Positions 28,402-36,182 of a stretch of 53,310 nt of DNA are shown here, piece after piece. Each line of letters opens with the position of its first letter. Position 1 is the first letter of the stretch. The position numbers were made by a program, and so were the translations under genes. Below the pieces are notes generated by a model. That model was given only the letters and a program-made list of their open reading frames with translations. It was not told the origin of the DNA and searched no databases. The DNA comes from an uncultured Nitrospira sp. (GTDB lineage Bacteria > Nitrospirota > Nitrospiria > Nitrospirales > Nitrospiraceae). The stretch is taken from contig CABVRW010000023.1 of the NCBI GenBank assembly GCA_902500785.1, positions 1 through 53,310 on the forward strand, in the 5' to 3' direction.

Positions 28402-28908
28402 CTATTTGGGAGCCAGAATCATGATCAGGCTCCGCCCTTCCATTCTTGGCGCAAACTCCACGGTGCCCGCTTCCGTACATTCCTTGATGACGCTGGCCAT
28501 CATTGTGCGCCCCATTTCCTGATTGGCCATTTCGCGTCCACGATAGGTCAGTGTCACTTTGGTCTTATTGCCGTCGGCCAGGAATTCCTTGATCTGGCGA
28601 ATCTTGATCTCAAGATCGTGCTTGTCGGTGCGTGGACGAAGCTTGATCTCTTTGACCTGGGTAGATTTTTGATGACGCCGGCTTTGGTGGTCTTTCTTGC
28701 TGAGTTCGAACTTATACTTCCCATAGTCCATGATGCGGCAAACCGGCGGCTGCGAAGTCGGGGCCACCTCGACGAGATCGTAACCCCCCTCCTGTGCCTT
28801 ACTGAAGGCCTCTGCGGTCGGCAGTATTCCTAGTTGTTCGCCTTCAGGACCGATGACTCGAACTTCCCGAATCCTGATTTCCCGGTTTACACGTAATTTA
28901 GGGACGAT
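28402..28908 (-). CDS. infC: Translation initiation factor IF-3, ATC start
   Basis: IF-3 keeps ribosomal subunits apart and checks start-codon and initiator-tRNA pairing. Read from an ATC at 28908, the product has 168 residues, the expected length, and starts (M)VPKLRVNREIRIREVRVIG, the canonical IF-3 N-terminus. The in-frame TGA of thrS context lies two codons upstream, and no ATG, GTG or TTG occurs before a GTG at 28767, which would delete 47 conserved residues. A GAGG ribosome-binding site lies 6 nt before the ATC. Non-standard starts (AUU) are known for infC in enteric bacteria, where IF-3 represses its own translation. The C-terminal domain contains VTLTYRGREMANQEMG. Confidence 0.93.
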   Translation of the reverse strand: MVPKLRVNREIRIREVRVIGPEGEQLGILPTAEAFSKAQEGGYDLVEVAPTSQPPVCRIMDYGKYKFELSKKDHQSRRHQKSTQVKEIKLRPRTDKHDLEIKIRQIKEFLADGNKTKVTLTYRGREMANQEMGRTMMASVIKECTEAGTVEFAPRMEGRSLIMILAPK

Positions 28909-28918
28909 AGGTCACCTC
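28906..28918 (-). promoter_or_regulatory. infC ribosome-binding site and ATC start
   Basis: On the minus strand, GAGG (28918-28915) is followed by TGACCT and the ATC codon (28908-28906). The TGA inside this spacer is the stop of thrS, so the signal overlaps the thrS end and couples the two genes. This spacing decides the unusual infC start. Confidence 0.7.
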
Positions 28919-30867
28919 GTTTGTGAGTGGGTTGCCGTTTGACGCAAGGTTTGATTCGCATCTGTGCGAAGGAGTTCCAGGAACGCTTCAATCGGCAGGC
29001 TCCCGTGATTCGCGCCACTCCGGCCGCGAACCGACACCATGCCACTCTGCACTTCCTTGTCTCCCACGACCAGCATATACGGAATCTTATTCTTTTCCGC
29101 TTCACGGATCTTAAATCCGATCTTCTCATTGCGGATGTCCGCTTCGACTCGAAAGCCGTGGCTCTTGAGCGTCGAGACAATCTTGGCCGCAAATTCCTGC
29201 TGATTGTCCGTGATCGTGAGTACGGCGGCCTGCACGGGGGCGAGCCACGTCGGGAAGGCGCCCGCATAATGTTCGATCAAGATACCGAAGAAACGCTCGA
29301 TGGAGCCCATAAGGGCCCGATGAATCATGATCGGCTGATGCGCCTTGCCGTCTTCGCCCGTATAGGCCAGCTTGAACCGCTCAGGATTGTTGAAGTCGAC
29401 CTGGACCGTTGAACATTGCCAGGATCGACCGAGGACGTCTTTGATCTTGATGTCGATTTTGGGGCCGTAGAACACCCCTTCGCCGGGATCTACTTCGTAG
29501 GCCACGCCGCGGCTCTTGAGCGCAGCTTCTAGGGCGTTCGTCGCGATCGTCCAATTCTCCTCGGAGCCGACGGACTTTTCCGGGCGAGTCGAGAGATACA
29601 CCTCAAACTCGGTAAATCCGAAGGTGCCAAGGACAAAAATGGTAAAGTCCAGCACGCGACTGACTTCAGCTTCGATCTGATCGGGCCGACAAAACAGATG
29701 CGCGTCATCCTGGGTAAATCCGCGGACACGCAGCAAACCGTGCAGCACACCGGTTCGTTCGTAGCGGTAGACGGTTCCCAGCTCTCCATAGCGGATCGGC
29801 AAATCCCGATAACTGCGCAAGTGGGATTTGTAGATCATGATATGGAAGGGGCAGTTCATCGGCTTGAGCTGGTACTCGCTGCCCTCCAGCTTCATCGACG
29901 CGAACATGTTTTCGCGGTAGTAATCGACGTGACCGCTCGTTTTCCACAGATCCAGCCTGGCGACATGGGGGGAATACACCAGATCGTAGCCGTCCTTGAT
30001 ATGTTGTTCCCGCCAGAAGTTTTCGATGAGCAGGCGGATCAGTGAACCCTTGGGATGCCACAGAACCAAGCCGGGACCGATCTCGTCTTGAATCGTAATC
30101 AAGTCGAGTTCCTTGCCGAGCTTTCGATGGTCACGCCGCTTGATCTCTTCTAATTTCGCGAGATGGGCATCGAGTTCTTTTTTGGTCGGGAATGACGTGC
30201 CGTATACTCGCTGCAGCATCGGGTTTCGTTCGTCGCCGCGCCAATAGGCGCCGCCGGTGGAAAGGAGCTTGAAGGCTCCCACATACCCGGTCGTGGGAAG
30301 GTGCGGCCCGCGGCAGAGGTCGACAAATTCCCCTTGGCGATAGAGCGAGATAGGGGACGCGTCATCGAAGCTATTAATTAGTTCGACCTTGTACGCTTCC
30401 CCGCGTTCCTGGAAAAACTTGATGGCATCCTGCTTGGATAGCTCGCTCCGGGTGACAGTCAGGCCGCGTTTCGTGATCTCGATGGCGCGCGCCTCGATCT
30501 TTTCCAGATCCTCAGGTGTGAATGGGCGGTCGAAGGCGAAATCATAATAAAACCCATCGTCCAGTGCCGGACCGATCGTGAGTTGTGCCGTGGGAAATAC
30601 TTCCTTGACGGCTTGCGCCATGATATGGGTGCTGCTGTGCCGATAGACTTCTCGCCCTTCCGCAGAGGCGAAGGTCAGGGGCTCGAGAGTCGCGTCATGT
30701 TCCAATGCACGCGACAAGTCCACCGGCTCGCCGTTGAGCTTGGCCGCCAGCACCTTGCCGTCGAGGCGTCCGCCCTCCGGAGTAAGGGCCTCGCGGACCG
30801 TGCATCCTGCTGGTACTTGTTTTCGAGTTCCGTCAGGAAGGGTAATGTGAATCTGCTGTGAGGCCAC
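28912..30867 (-). CDS. thrS: Threonyl-tRNA synthetase
   Basis: ThrRS charges tRNA-Thr and edits mischarged serine. The protein has 651 residues. Domains in order: TGS (about 1-65, ITLPDGTRKQVPAG), the editing/SAD domain with HSSTHIMAQAV near residue 78, and then the class II core with MNCPFHI (zinc cysteine) and RYGELGTVYRYERTG. The C-terminal anticodon domain includes KIREAEKNKIPYMLVVGDKE. The GTG at 30867 is preferred over a TTG at 30876, because AGGA is spaced for the GTG. It leads the thrS-infC-rpmI-rplT operon. Confidence 0.95.
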   Translation of the reverse strand: MASQQIHITLPDGTRKQVPAGCTVREALTPEGGRLDGKVLAAKLNGEPVDLSRALEHDATLEPLTFASAEGREVYRHSSTHIMAQAVKEVFPTAQLTIGPALDDGFYYDFAFDRPFTPEDLEKIEARAIEITKRGLTVTRSELSKQDAIKFFQERGEAYKVELINSFDDASPISLYRQGEFVDLCRGPHLPTTGYVGAFKLLSTGGAYWRGDERNPMLQRVYGTSFPTKKELDAHLAKLEEIKRRDHRKLGKELDLITIQDEIGPGLVLWHPKGSLIRLLIENFWREQHIKDGYDLVYSPHVARLDLWKTSGHVDYYRENMFASMKLEGSEYQLKPMNCPFHIMIYKSHLRSYRDLPIRYGELGTVYRYERTGVLHGLLRVRGFTQDDAHLFCRPDQIEAEVSRVLDFTIFVLGTFGFTEFEVYLSTRPEKSVGSEENWTIATNALEAALKSRGVAYEVDPGEGVFYGPKIDIKIKDVLGRSWQCSTVQVDFNNPERFKLAYTGEDGKAHQPIMIHRALMGSIERFFGILIEHYAGAFPTWLAPVQAAVLTITDNQQEFAAKIVSTLKSHGFRVEADIRNEKIGFKIREAEKNKIPYMLVVGDKEVQSGMVSVRGRSGANHGSLPIEAFLELLRTDANQTLRQTATHSQTR

Positions 30868-30953
30868 TCCGGTCAATCCTACAAAAAATACAGCGCCGTG
30901 CCGACCACCATGCCGCCGGTAGTCGGATCACGAATGTGTGAGCGAACCAAAAA

Positions 30954-31028
30954 TGGTAGGCGCGGACGGTCTTGAACCGTCGACCTCTACCGTGTCAAGG
31001 TAGCGCTCTCCCCCTGAGCTACGCGCCT
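30954..31028 (-). tRNA. tRNA-Val, anticodon GAC
   Basis: On the minus strand a 75-nt cloverleaf runs from AGGCGCG to CGCGCCT-ACCA with CCA encoded. The anticodon stem CTACC/GGTAG encloses a TTGACAC loop, giving anticodon GAC (valine, GUC/GUU codons). The D-arm has GCTCAGGGGGAGAGC and the T-arm GGTTCAAGACC. It lies between thrS and the HU gene. Confidence 0.95.
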
Positions 31029-31071
31029 ATCGCCCGGCGATGCTAATACAGCCTCACCAAAGGTGTCAAGG

Positions 31072-31094
31072 AAACCCGCTGGCGAGACGGGCTT
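31072..31094 (-). terminator. Hairpin downstream of HU gene
   Basis: Arms aaacccg (31072-31078) and cgggctt (31088-31094) pair with one G-U wobble around a 9-nt loop. Read on the minus strand, the stem is followed by a T-rich tttcctt, fitting termination of HU transcription about 70 nt after its stop. Confidence 0.4.
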
Positions 31095-31162
31095 TTCTCA
31101 GCGACCTCGTGAAAGAATTGCCGCCTCATCATGCAGCTGTCATCGGGTTTGACGGCGAGGGG

Positions 31163-31435
31163 CTACTTGACCGCCGCTTTGAGCTCTTTGCCGGCTGAGA
31201 ATTTGGGGATGCGGGCGGCGGGAATCTTCAAGGCCTCGCCGGTCCGCGGATTACGTCCCATCCTGGCCTTCCGTTTCGAGATCGTAAAGGTTCCGAAATT
31301 CACCAGCGTCACGCGTTTTCCCTTCTTGAGCGATGTGGTGACCGCTCCGGTGAAGGCCTCGAGTGCAACCGTCGCTGCGACCTTGGTGATTCCGGCGCTG
31401 TTGGCCATTTTCGCAATCAGTTCTTCCTTGGTCAT
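31163..31435 (-). CDS. hup: HU-family DNA-binding protein
   Basis: HU is a small dimeric protein that bends and compacts DNA. The 90-residue length is standard. The signature GRNPRTGEALKIPA marks the DNA-binding beta arms, and the N-terminus MTKEELIAKMANSAGITK forms the helical dimer core. GGAGGGAAGCA lies directly before the ATG. The sequence cannot tell HU alpha or beta forms from IHF-like variants with certainty, but the arms fit HU. Confidence 0.95.
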   Translation of the reverse strand: MTKEELIAKMANSAGITKVAATVALEAFTGAVTTSLKKGKRVTLVNFGTFTISKRKARMGRNPRTGEALKIPAARIPKFSAGKELKAAVK

Positions 31436-31530
31436 TGCTTCCCTCCATTGGTGGTTGGCGACCTGTGGATGTATGGGCGCATCAATCTGGCGCCTCTGGT
31501 GAGGTGGTGAGGGTTCAGGCGCGGGCGAAT

Positions 31531-32115
31531 CTAGCTCGCCCTTGCGCGTTTGACCGGGATATCCAGATCAAGAATCTTTTTTCTCAGTGTATTTCGATTC
31601 AGCCCGAGCAGTTCTGCGGCTTGGATCTGGTTCCCCTTGGTCTCCCGCAGGGTCAGTAAGATCAAAGGGCGTTCGACGGCGGCGATCAGCATCGGATGGA
31701 GGTTTCTTCCCGAGCCGTTCCGCATCCCTTTGACGAAATCACCGACTTTATGTTCCAGAAAGGATTCTAAACAGACCGATTGCCCTGTTCCATTGGAGAG
31801 CGGTAAGTCTGCCTTAGGGGGCTTGGTTGCGTGTAGCAACGTCGCGGTCCGTTTCAGAACCGTTCGAGATCCTGCGAGCAAGAGCGTCCGCGCTGGATCG
31901 ATCCTCGCAAGCCACTTCCCAAGGTCTGCCGTCGTCAGTGTTTTCGATTCCACAATGACGGCATCGTACCCGCGCTTCGCAATGTCCTTTGGGAGCGACA
32001 GTCCCTCGCGGCCGATGGTGACCGCCTGCTCGCCGAAAAGGTCCTTGTAGTGAGCCTGGACCTCGCTGTCAGCGCTGAGCAATAGGATATTAAATGTTGA
32101 TGAATGCAGCGTCAT
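31531..32115 (-). CDS. Fis-like regulator with pseudo-receiver N-terminus
   Basis: The encoded protein has 194 residues. The C-terminal 45 residues form a Fis-type helix-turn-helix: TKGNQIQAAELLGLNRNTLR, as in Fis and in NtrC-family C-termini. The N-terminal part looks like a receiver fold: NILLLSADSEV in place of the acidic pair and YDAVIVESK, where glutamate stands at the phospho-acceptor position. No AAA+ sigma-54 domain lies between. This suggests a DNA-binding protein not controlled by phosphorylation. The ATG is chosen because the longer frame is unsupported. It diverges from the Rrf2 gene. Confidence 0.8.
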   Translation of the reverse strand: MTLHSSTFNILLLSADSEVQAHYKDLFGEQAVTIGREGLSLPKDIAKRGYDAVIVESKTLTTADLGKWLARIDPARTLLLAGSRTVLKRTATLLHATKPPKADLPLSNGTGQSVCLESFLEHKVGDFVKGMRNGSGRNLHPMLIAAVERPLILLTLRETKGNQIQAAELLGLNRNTLRKKILDLDIPVKRARAS

Positions 32116-32374
32116 GAAGGTACCGAGGAAGAAGAGGGCGGGATTATTGCGCAGGCCCCAGATGATGTCAATCACCAAAAATGTACCGAGTTGTGGCCGG
32201 CGACGGGTGTGAACCATTTATGGGTCGGCCTGGTCCTGGGTTGCAACGCGGTGGCGGTCGAAACGTGGCACCGGGAAACGGAGGCGAACAGGAACGAAGC
32301 GGCTGCAGATGCTCTCCAGACTCGACATCTGTACGACTTGCGGCCTGGTTGTCGGAAGTGACATCCTGCCTGGC

Positions 32375-32404
32375 TTGACAGGAAAGTCGCCCTCAAGGTA
32401 TAGA
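32375..32404 (+). promoter_or_regulatory. Sigma-70-type promoter of the sulfur-assimilation locus
   Basis: A perfect -35 box ttgaca (32375-32380) is followed after 18 nt by tataga (32399-32404). Transcription would start near 32411, about 25 nt before the Rrf2 start codon. It is the best promoter seen in the window. Confidence 0.6.
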
Positions 32405-32416
32405 GATTCATGAATC
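32405..32416. promoter_or_regulatory. Palindromic candidate operator at the start point
   Basis: The perfect 12-bp palindrome gattcatgaatc directly follows the -10 box and spans the expected start point. A repressor bound here would block transcription, so autoregulation by the Rrf2 protein encoded next is a reasonable inference. Rrf2 sites often have dyad symmetry. Confidence 0.45.
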
Positions 32417-32435
32417 CCCATCGGAATACTCGCAA

Positions 32436-32888
32436 ATGAAGGTTAGTCTTCGAGCCACCTATGGAATTATTGCCGCCGTGGATCTTGCGTTACAGCATGA
32501 CGAGCTGCCGGTCTGTGCCAAGTCGATTGCTAAGCGCCAAGCGATTCCGGCCCGATTCTTGGAGCAGGTTCTTCATGCGATGAAAAAGGCCGGGGTGGTG
32601 ACTAGCCAGCGGGGAGCTCAAGGCGGGTATGTGCTGAGCCGTAAGCCCTCGGAGTTGTCGGTGGCGGACATTCTCGACGCGTTAGAAGGCCCGCTTCTCA
32701 CCTCGAATGGTGAGGTCGGCATGAAGAACTTGTCTGCGCGAGGGGCGAAACAGGAGGCCCTGCTTGCACACATTTGGGATCGGGTGAAACGGGCGGAACT
32801 GAGTGTTCTTTCGGAAGTCACGGTCGAGGAATTGGCCCAGCGCCAGCGGGCTCTCGACGCGCAGCATACGTTGATGTATCACATCTGA
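32436..32888 (+). CDS. Rrf2-family transcriptional regulator
   Basis: The encoded protein has 150 residues. The winged-helix domain of Rrf2 proteins is clear: VSLRATYGIIAAVDLALQ, then IPARFLEQVLHAMKKAGVV and SQRGAQGGYVLSRKP. The usual three-cysteine iron-sulfur cluster site of IscR/NsrR is absent; the only cysteine is at residue 27. That makes it more like CymR, the cysteine-metabolism repressor of Firmicutes. It sits directly upstream of sulfite reductase and sulfate-activation genes, so control of sulfur assimilation is inferred from position. No ribosome-binding site is obvious. Confidence 0.88.
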   Translation: MKVSLRATYGIIAAVDLALQHDELPVCAKSIAKRQAIPARFLEQVLHAMKKAGVVTSQRGAQGGYVLSRKPSELSVADILDALEGPLLTSNGEVGMKNLSARGAKQEALLAHIWDRVKRAELSVLSEVTVEELAQRQRALDAQHTLMYHI

Positions 32889-32942
32889 AGCGGCCTGAAT
32901 CATGCCCACGCACATTACTCTCCAACCGACGAGGTCGTCATT

Positions 32943-35414
32943 ATGACTCCTAATACAGCGGCTCTCCGTCCAGCGATCAAAACAGAGCCCATTGCAGCCC
33001 ATATCGTCGAAGAAATCGAAACGTTTGAAGCGGAGGCCCATCGAGTCCTTGGGGGAGATCTCTCAACCGACATCTTCAAGCCATTCCGTCTGCAATACGG
33101 AATCTATGGCCAGCGGCAACCCGGGGTTCAGATGGTGCGGATTAAGATCCCGTTCGGCGGGCTGACGGGAAATCAGTTGCGCCAAGTGGCTGACCTGGCC
33201 GACAAGTTCGCCACCGGGGTGGGCCATGTCACGACACGCCAGGATATTCAACTGCACTTCGTGGAGCTCAAACATGTCCCGGAGATGATGCGTCTGTTGG
33301 CGTCTGTAGGGATGACCACGCGCGAGGCTTGTGCGAATACCGTACGAAACGTCACGGCTTGTCATTTAGCGGGCGTGTGCCAAGGGGAAGTGTTTGATGT
33401 GACGCCGTACGCGAAGACCGTCGCGCTGCATCTGTTGCGGAATCCGTTGAACCAGAGCCTCCCGCGGAAGTTCAAGATTGCGCTGTCCGGGTGCCGGCAG
33501 GATTGCGCGCTTACGCCTATCCACGACATCGGTTTGCTGGCGGCGAAACGGGCCGACGGGACCATCGGTTTCCGAATGGTGGCGGGCGGTGGATTGGGAT
33601 CGACGCCGCGTATGGCCCAAGTGCTCAGAGAATTTACGCCGATGGATGAATTGCTTCCGACCATCGAGGCGGTGATCAAGGTGTTCGATACGCTAGGGAA
33701 CCGCAAGAATCGCAATAAGGCGCGCATGAAGTTCGTCATCGAGAAGCTCGGCTTCGACGAATTCAAGCGTCGCTGGGAAGCGGCCTACGCGGCCATGGGG
33801 TATGCGGTGCCGACGCATGAGCCGATCAAATTGCTGGAGTATGCCGATGCGCCGCCGTTGATCATGCCGAGCCATGCAGGTGTCCCCTCCAACGGCAATG
33901 GGAATGGTGCCGGGTCGCTGAAGGGTCAGGCGTCCGCGTTCCAGGCCTGGACGCGCACCAATGTAGTTCCGCAGCGACAGGCGGGTTTTGTCACGGCGGC
34001 GATCAAATTACCGATGGGTGATTTGACGGGCGGGCAAATGTGGGTCGTCGCGGATCTGGCGGAACGCTATTCGAACGGCAACATCCGCACGACCATCAAT
34101 CAGAACATGGTCATCCGATGGATTTCCGAGGGACGGCTGGAAGAATTCTATCAGGAGCTCGTGGCGCATAGCTTGGGTGACCCTGGCGCAGAACTCGTCG
34201 AGGACATCATCGCCTGCCCCGGCACCGACACCTGCGGCTTGGGAATCACCTCCTCCAAAGGCATGGCGCGAGCCTTGGCCGAAGTGTTTCCAGCCGGCCA
34301 GGTTCCGGAAGATCTGAGGGACGTCAGTGTCAAGATCAGCGGTTGTCATAACTCCTGCGCACAGCACCATATTGCCACCATCGGCTTGCATGGAGTCGGC
34401 AAACGTCTCGGCGAGCATACGGCTCCGCATTATGAACTGCATTTGGGCGGGCACGTGGACGGCACGCCGAAGATCGGACAGCTGGTGGTCAAGCTGCCGG
34501 CCAAGAGTGTGCCGGCGGCAGTGCGCCATCTGGTGGACGTCTATCGTCGGGATCGGAAGGCCGACGAGACGCTTCAGTCGTTCATCGCGCGAGTCGGAAA
34601 AAACGTCCTCAAGGATGAGCTCATTCCTTATACGATCGTGCCGCCATATGACCAGGACCCGACCTATTATTACGACTGGGAAGGGGAGGCGGAATTTGTG
34701 CTTGAAGATCTCGGGCCCGGTGAGTGCGCGGGGGGTGCCTTGGAGATGATCGACGACCGCATGCTGGAGGCTGATCAGGAGCTCTATCAGGCGAAATTGC
34801 TTGTCGAGAAGCACCAGTATGCCTTGTCGGTGAATAAATCGTATCGGGCGGTCTTGGCGGCAGCGAAAGGTCTGCTGGTCACCGAGGGTGTCGATCCGGC
34901 GACCGATGCCGACACGTTTCAGGAGTTTGATCTGCGGCTGGCAAGCAAAGGCATCGTCCCAGCCATGTACAAGAATCTTGGCGCGCAGGTCGGCGACCTC
35001 GGGTCGAAGGATGCGACCGCCGAGACGGCGGCGGAGAAAATGGCGTTTGCGAAACAGTTCCTCGCGGTGTGCAGAGCGGCCACGGAACAAATGGGCAAAG
35101 ACCTGAAGTTGGCCCAGGTGAAAGAGGAAGCTGTGCCGCCGGCGACTCCCGCACTGGTGCCTGCCGCTCCCGTCGCCACGGCGCCCGTGTACGATCTGCG
35201 CGGCGTCGCCTGTCCGATGAACTATGTGAAGACCAAATTGAAACTGGAAATGATGGACAACGGTGAGCAGCTGGAAGTCTGGCTCGATGCCGGAGAGCCC
35301 ATTCGAAACGTGCCGATGAGCTTGCGGAACGACGGACACAAGATCCTCGAGGAGGGACCGTTGGAGCCGGAGGCCACGCATTTCAAAATCCTTGTGGAAA
35401 AGGTTGAGGGGTAA
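32943..35414 (+). CDS. Sulfite/nitrite reductase fused to helical domain and TusA
   Basis: An 823-residue siroheme-[4Fe-4S] reductase. Residues about 40-560 hold the two ferredoxin-like/catalytic repeats of the CysI/NirA family. Unusually both halves carry a C-x5-C...C-x3-C cluster motif: C140, C146, C184, C188 and C425, C431, C468, C472 (the second in CPGTDTC and GCHNSC). Residues about 600-710 form a helical HEPN-like domain, and residues about 745-823 are a TusA-like sulfur-carrier domain with C757 in GVACPMN. The genomic context with CysH, CysD and CysN favours sulfite as substrate. A GAGG lies 8 nt before the ATG. Nitrite reduction remains possible. Confidence 0.88.
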   Translation: MTPNTAALRPAIKTEPIAAHIVEEIETFEAEAHRVLGGDLSTDIFKPFRLQYGIYGQRQPGVQMVRIKIPFGGLTGNQLRQVADLADKFATGVGHVTTRQDIQLHFVELKHVPEMMRLLASVGMTTREACANTVRNVTACHLAGVCQGEVFDVTPYAKTVALHLLRNPLNQSLPRKFKIALSGCRQDCALTPIHDIGLLAAKRADGTIGFRMVAGGGLGSTPRMAQVLREFTPMDELLPTIEAVIKVFDTLGNRKNRNKARMKFVIEKLGFDEFKRRWEAAYAAMGYAVPTHEPIKLLEYADAPPLIMPSHAGVPSNGNGNGAGSLKGQASAFQAWTRTNVVPQRQAGFVTAAIKLPMGDLTGGQMWVVADLAERYSNGNIRTTINQNMVIRWISEGRLEEFYQELVAHSLGDPGAELVEDIIACPGTDTCGLGITSSKGMARALAEVFPAGQVPEDLRDVSVKISGCHNSCAQHHIATIGLHGVGKRLGEHTAPHYELHLGGHVDGTPKIGQLVVKLPAKSVPAAVRHLVDVYRRDRKADETLQSFIARVGKNVLKDELIPYTIVPPYDQDPTYYYDWEGEAEFVLEDLGPGECAGGALEMIDDRMLEADQELYQAKLLVEKHQYALSVNKSYRAVLAAAKGLLVTEGVDPATDADTFQEFDLRLASKGIVPAMYKNLGAQVGDLGSKDATAETAAEKMAFAKQFLAVCRAATEQMGKDLKLAQVKEEAVPPATPALVPAAPVATAPVYDLRGVACPMNYVKTKLKLEMMDNGEQLEVWLDAGEPIRNVPMSLRNDGHKILEEGPLEPEATHFKILVEKVEG

Positions 35415-35419
35415 ACGGG

Positions 35420-36142
35420 GTGCAAGACGAACAGATGCCTACTGCACGACCATCCGACGCAGCGCTGAAAGCGCTGAGCGATTCGTTCGAGACCAAGCAG
35501 CCATGGGAGGTGCTGGAGTATGCGCTCACGACCTTCCGGCAGCGAATTGTGCTGGCCTGCAGTTTTGGGGCGGAGGACGTCGCCCTGGTGGATATGGTGC
35601 ATCGGATTGATCCGGACGCACCGCTCTTTTATCTGGATACGGACTTTCTGTTTCCTGAAACTTTCGACGCGCGTGACCGGATTATCGCGCGGTACGGGTT
35701 GAAGCCGGCGCAGGTCATTGCAATGAAATCCCTATTGACGCCGGAACAGCAGGCCGTCCAATACGGAGCCTCGCTTTGGGCGAGCAAGCCTGACCAGTGC
35801 TGCGAATTGAGGAAGCTCGAGCCCCTCAACCGCATTCTGGCGAACTATACCGCCTGGATCACCGGGATCAGGCGAGACCAAGCTCCGACAAGAGCGAACG
35901 CCGGGCTGATCGAGTGGGACCGGAAATTCAATCTGGTCAAAGTGAATCCGCTGGCCCGATGGAGCAGTGAAGACGTCTGGACGTATCTCCAGCTCCATGA
36001 GGTCCCGTATAACGCGCTACACGACCGCAATTACCCCAGCATCGGCTGTACCCATTGTACGGCGCCTGTCCTTCCGGGAGACGATCCGCGTTCCGGTCGG
36101 TGGAAGAATTTCGGCAAGACCGAGTGCGGCCTCCACAAGTAA
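35420..36142 (+). CDS. cysH: APS reductase-type sulfonucleotide reductase
   Basis: This enzyme reduces adenylylsulfate to sulfite with thiol electrons. The protein has 240 residues. The [4Fe-4S] ligands CC (127-128) and CxxC (210-213, CTHC) are present, the mark of APS-type rather than cluster-free PAPS-type enzymes. The catalytic cysteine is in KTECGLHK at the C-terminus. The PP-loop-like SFGAEDVAL binds the nucleotide. The GTG start lies 5 nt after the upstream stop; an ATG 15 nt further in is also possible. The next gene starts 40 nt later. Confidence 0.93.
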   Translation: MQDEQMPTARPSDAALKALSDSFETKQPWEVLEYALTTFRQRIVLACSFGAEDVALVDMVHRIDPDAPLFYLDTDFLFPETFDARDRIIARYGLKPAQVIAMKSLLTPEQQAVQYGASLWASKPDQCCELRKLEPLNRILANYTAWITGIRRDQAPTRANAGLIEWDRKFNLVKVNPLARWSSEDVWTYLQLHEVPYNALHDRNYPSIGCTHCTAPVLPGDDPRSGRWKNFGKTECGLHK

Positions 36143-36182
36143 TATTGCGTCACCCTGAAATCAGACAAGGTCAGTACTATCC

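Larger units (their letters stand above)
32116..32435. other. Divergent spacer with Rrf2 promoter
   Basis: A 320-base spacer between the Fis-like gene and the Rrf2 gene. It contains a convincing plus-strand promoter and a palindromic candidate operator near its right end (listed separately). No gene is convincing. The minus-strand promoter was not located. Confidence 0.55.
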
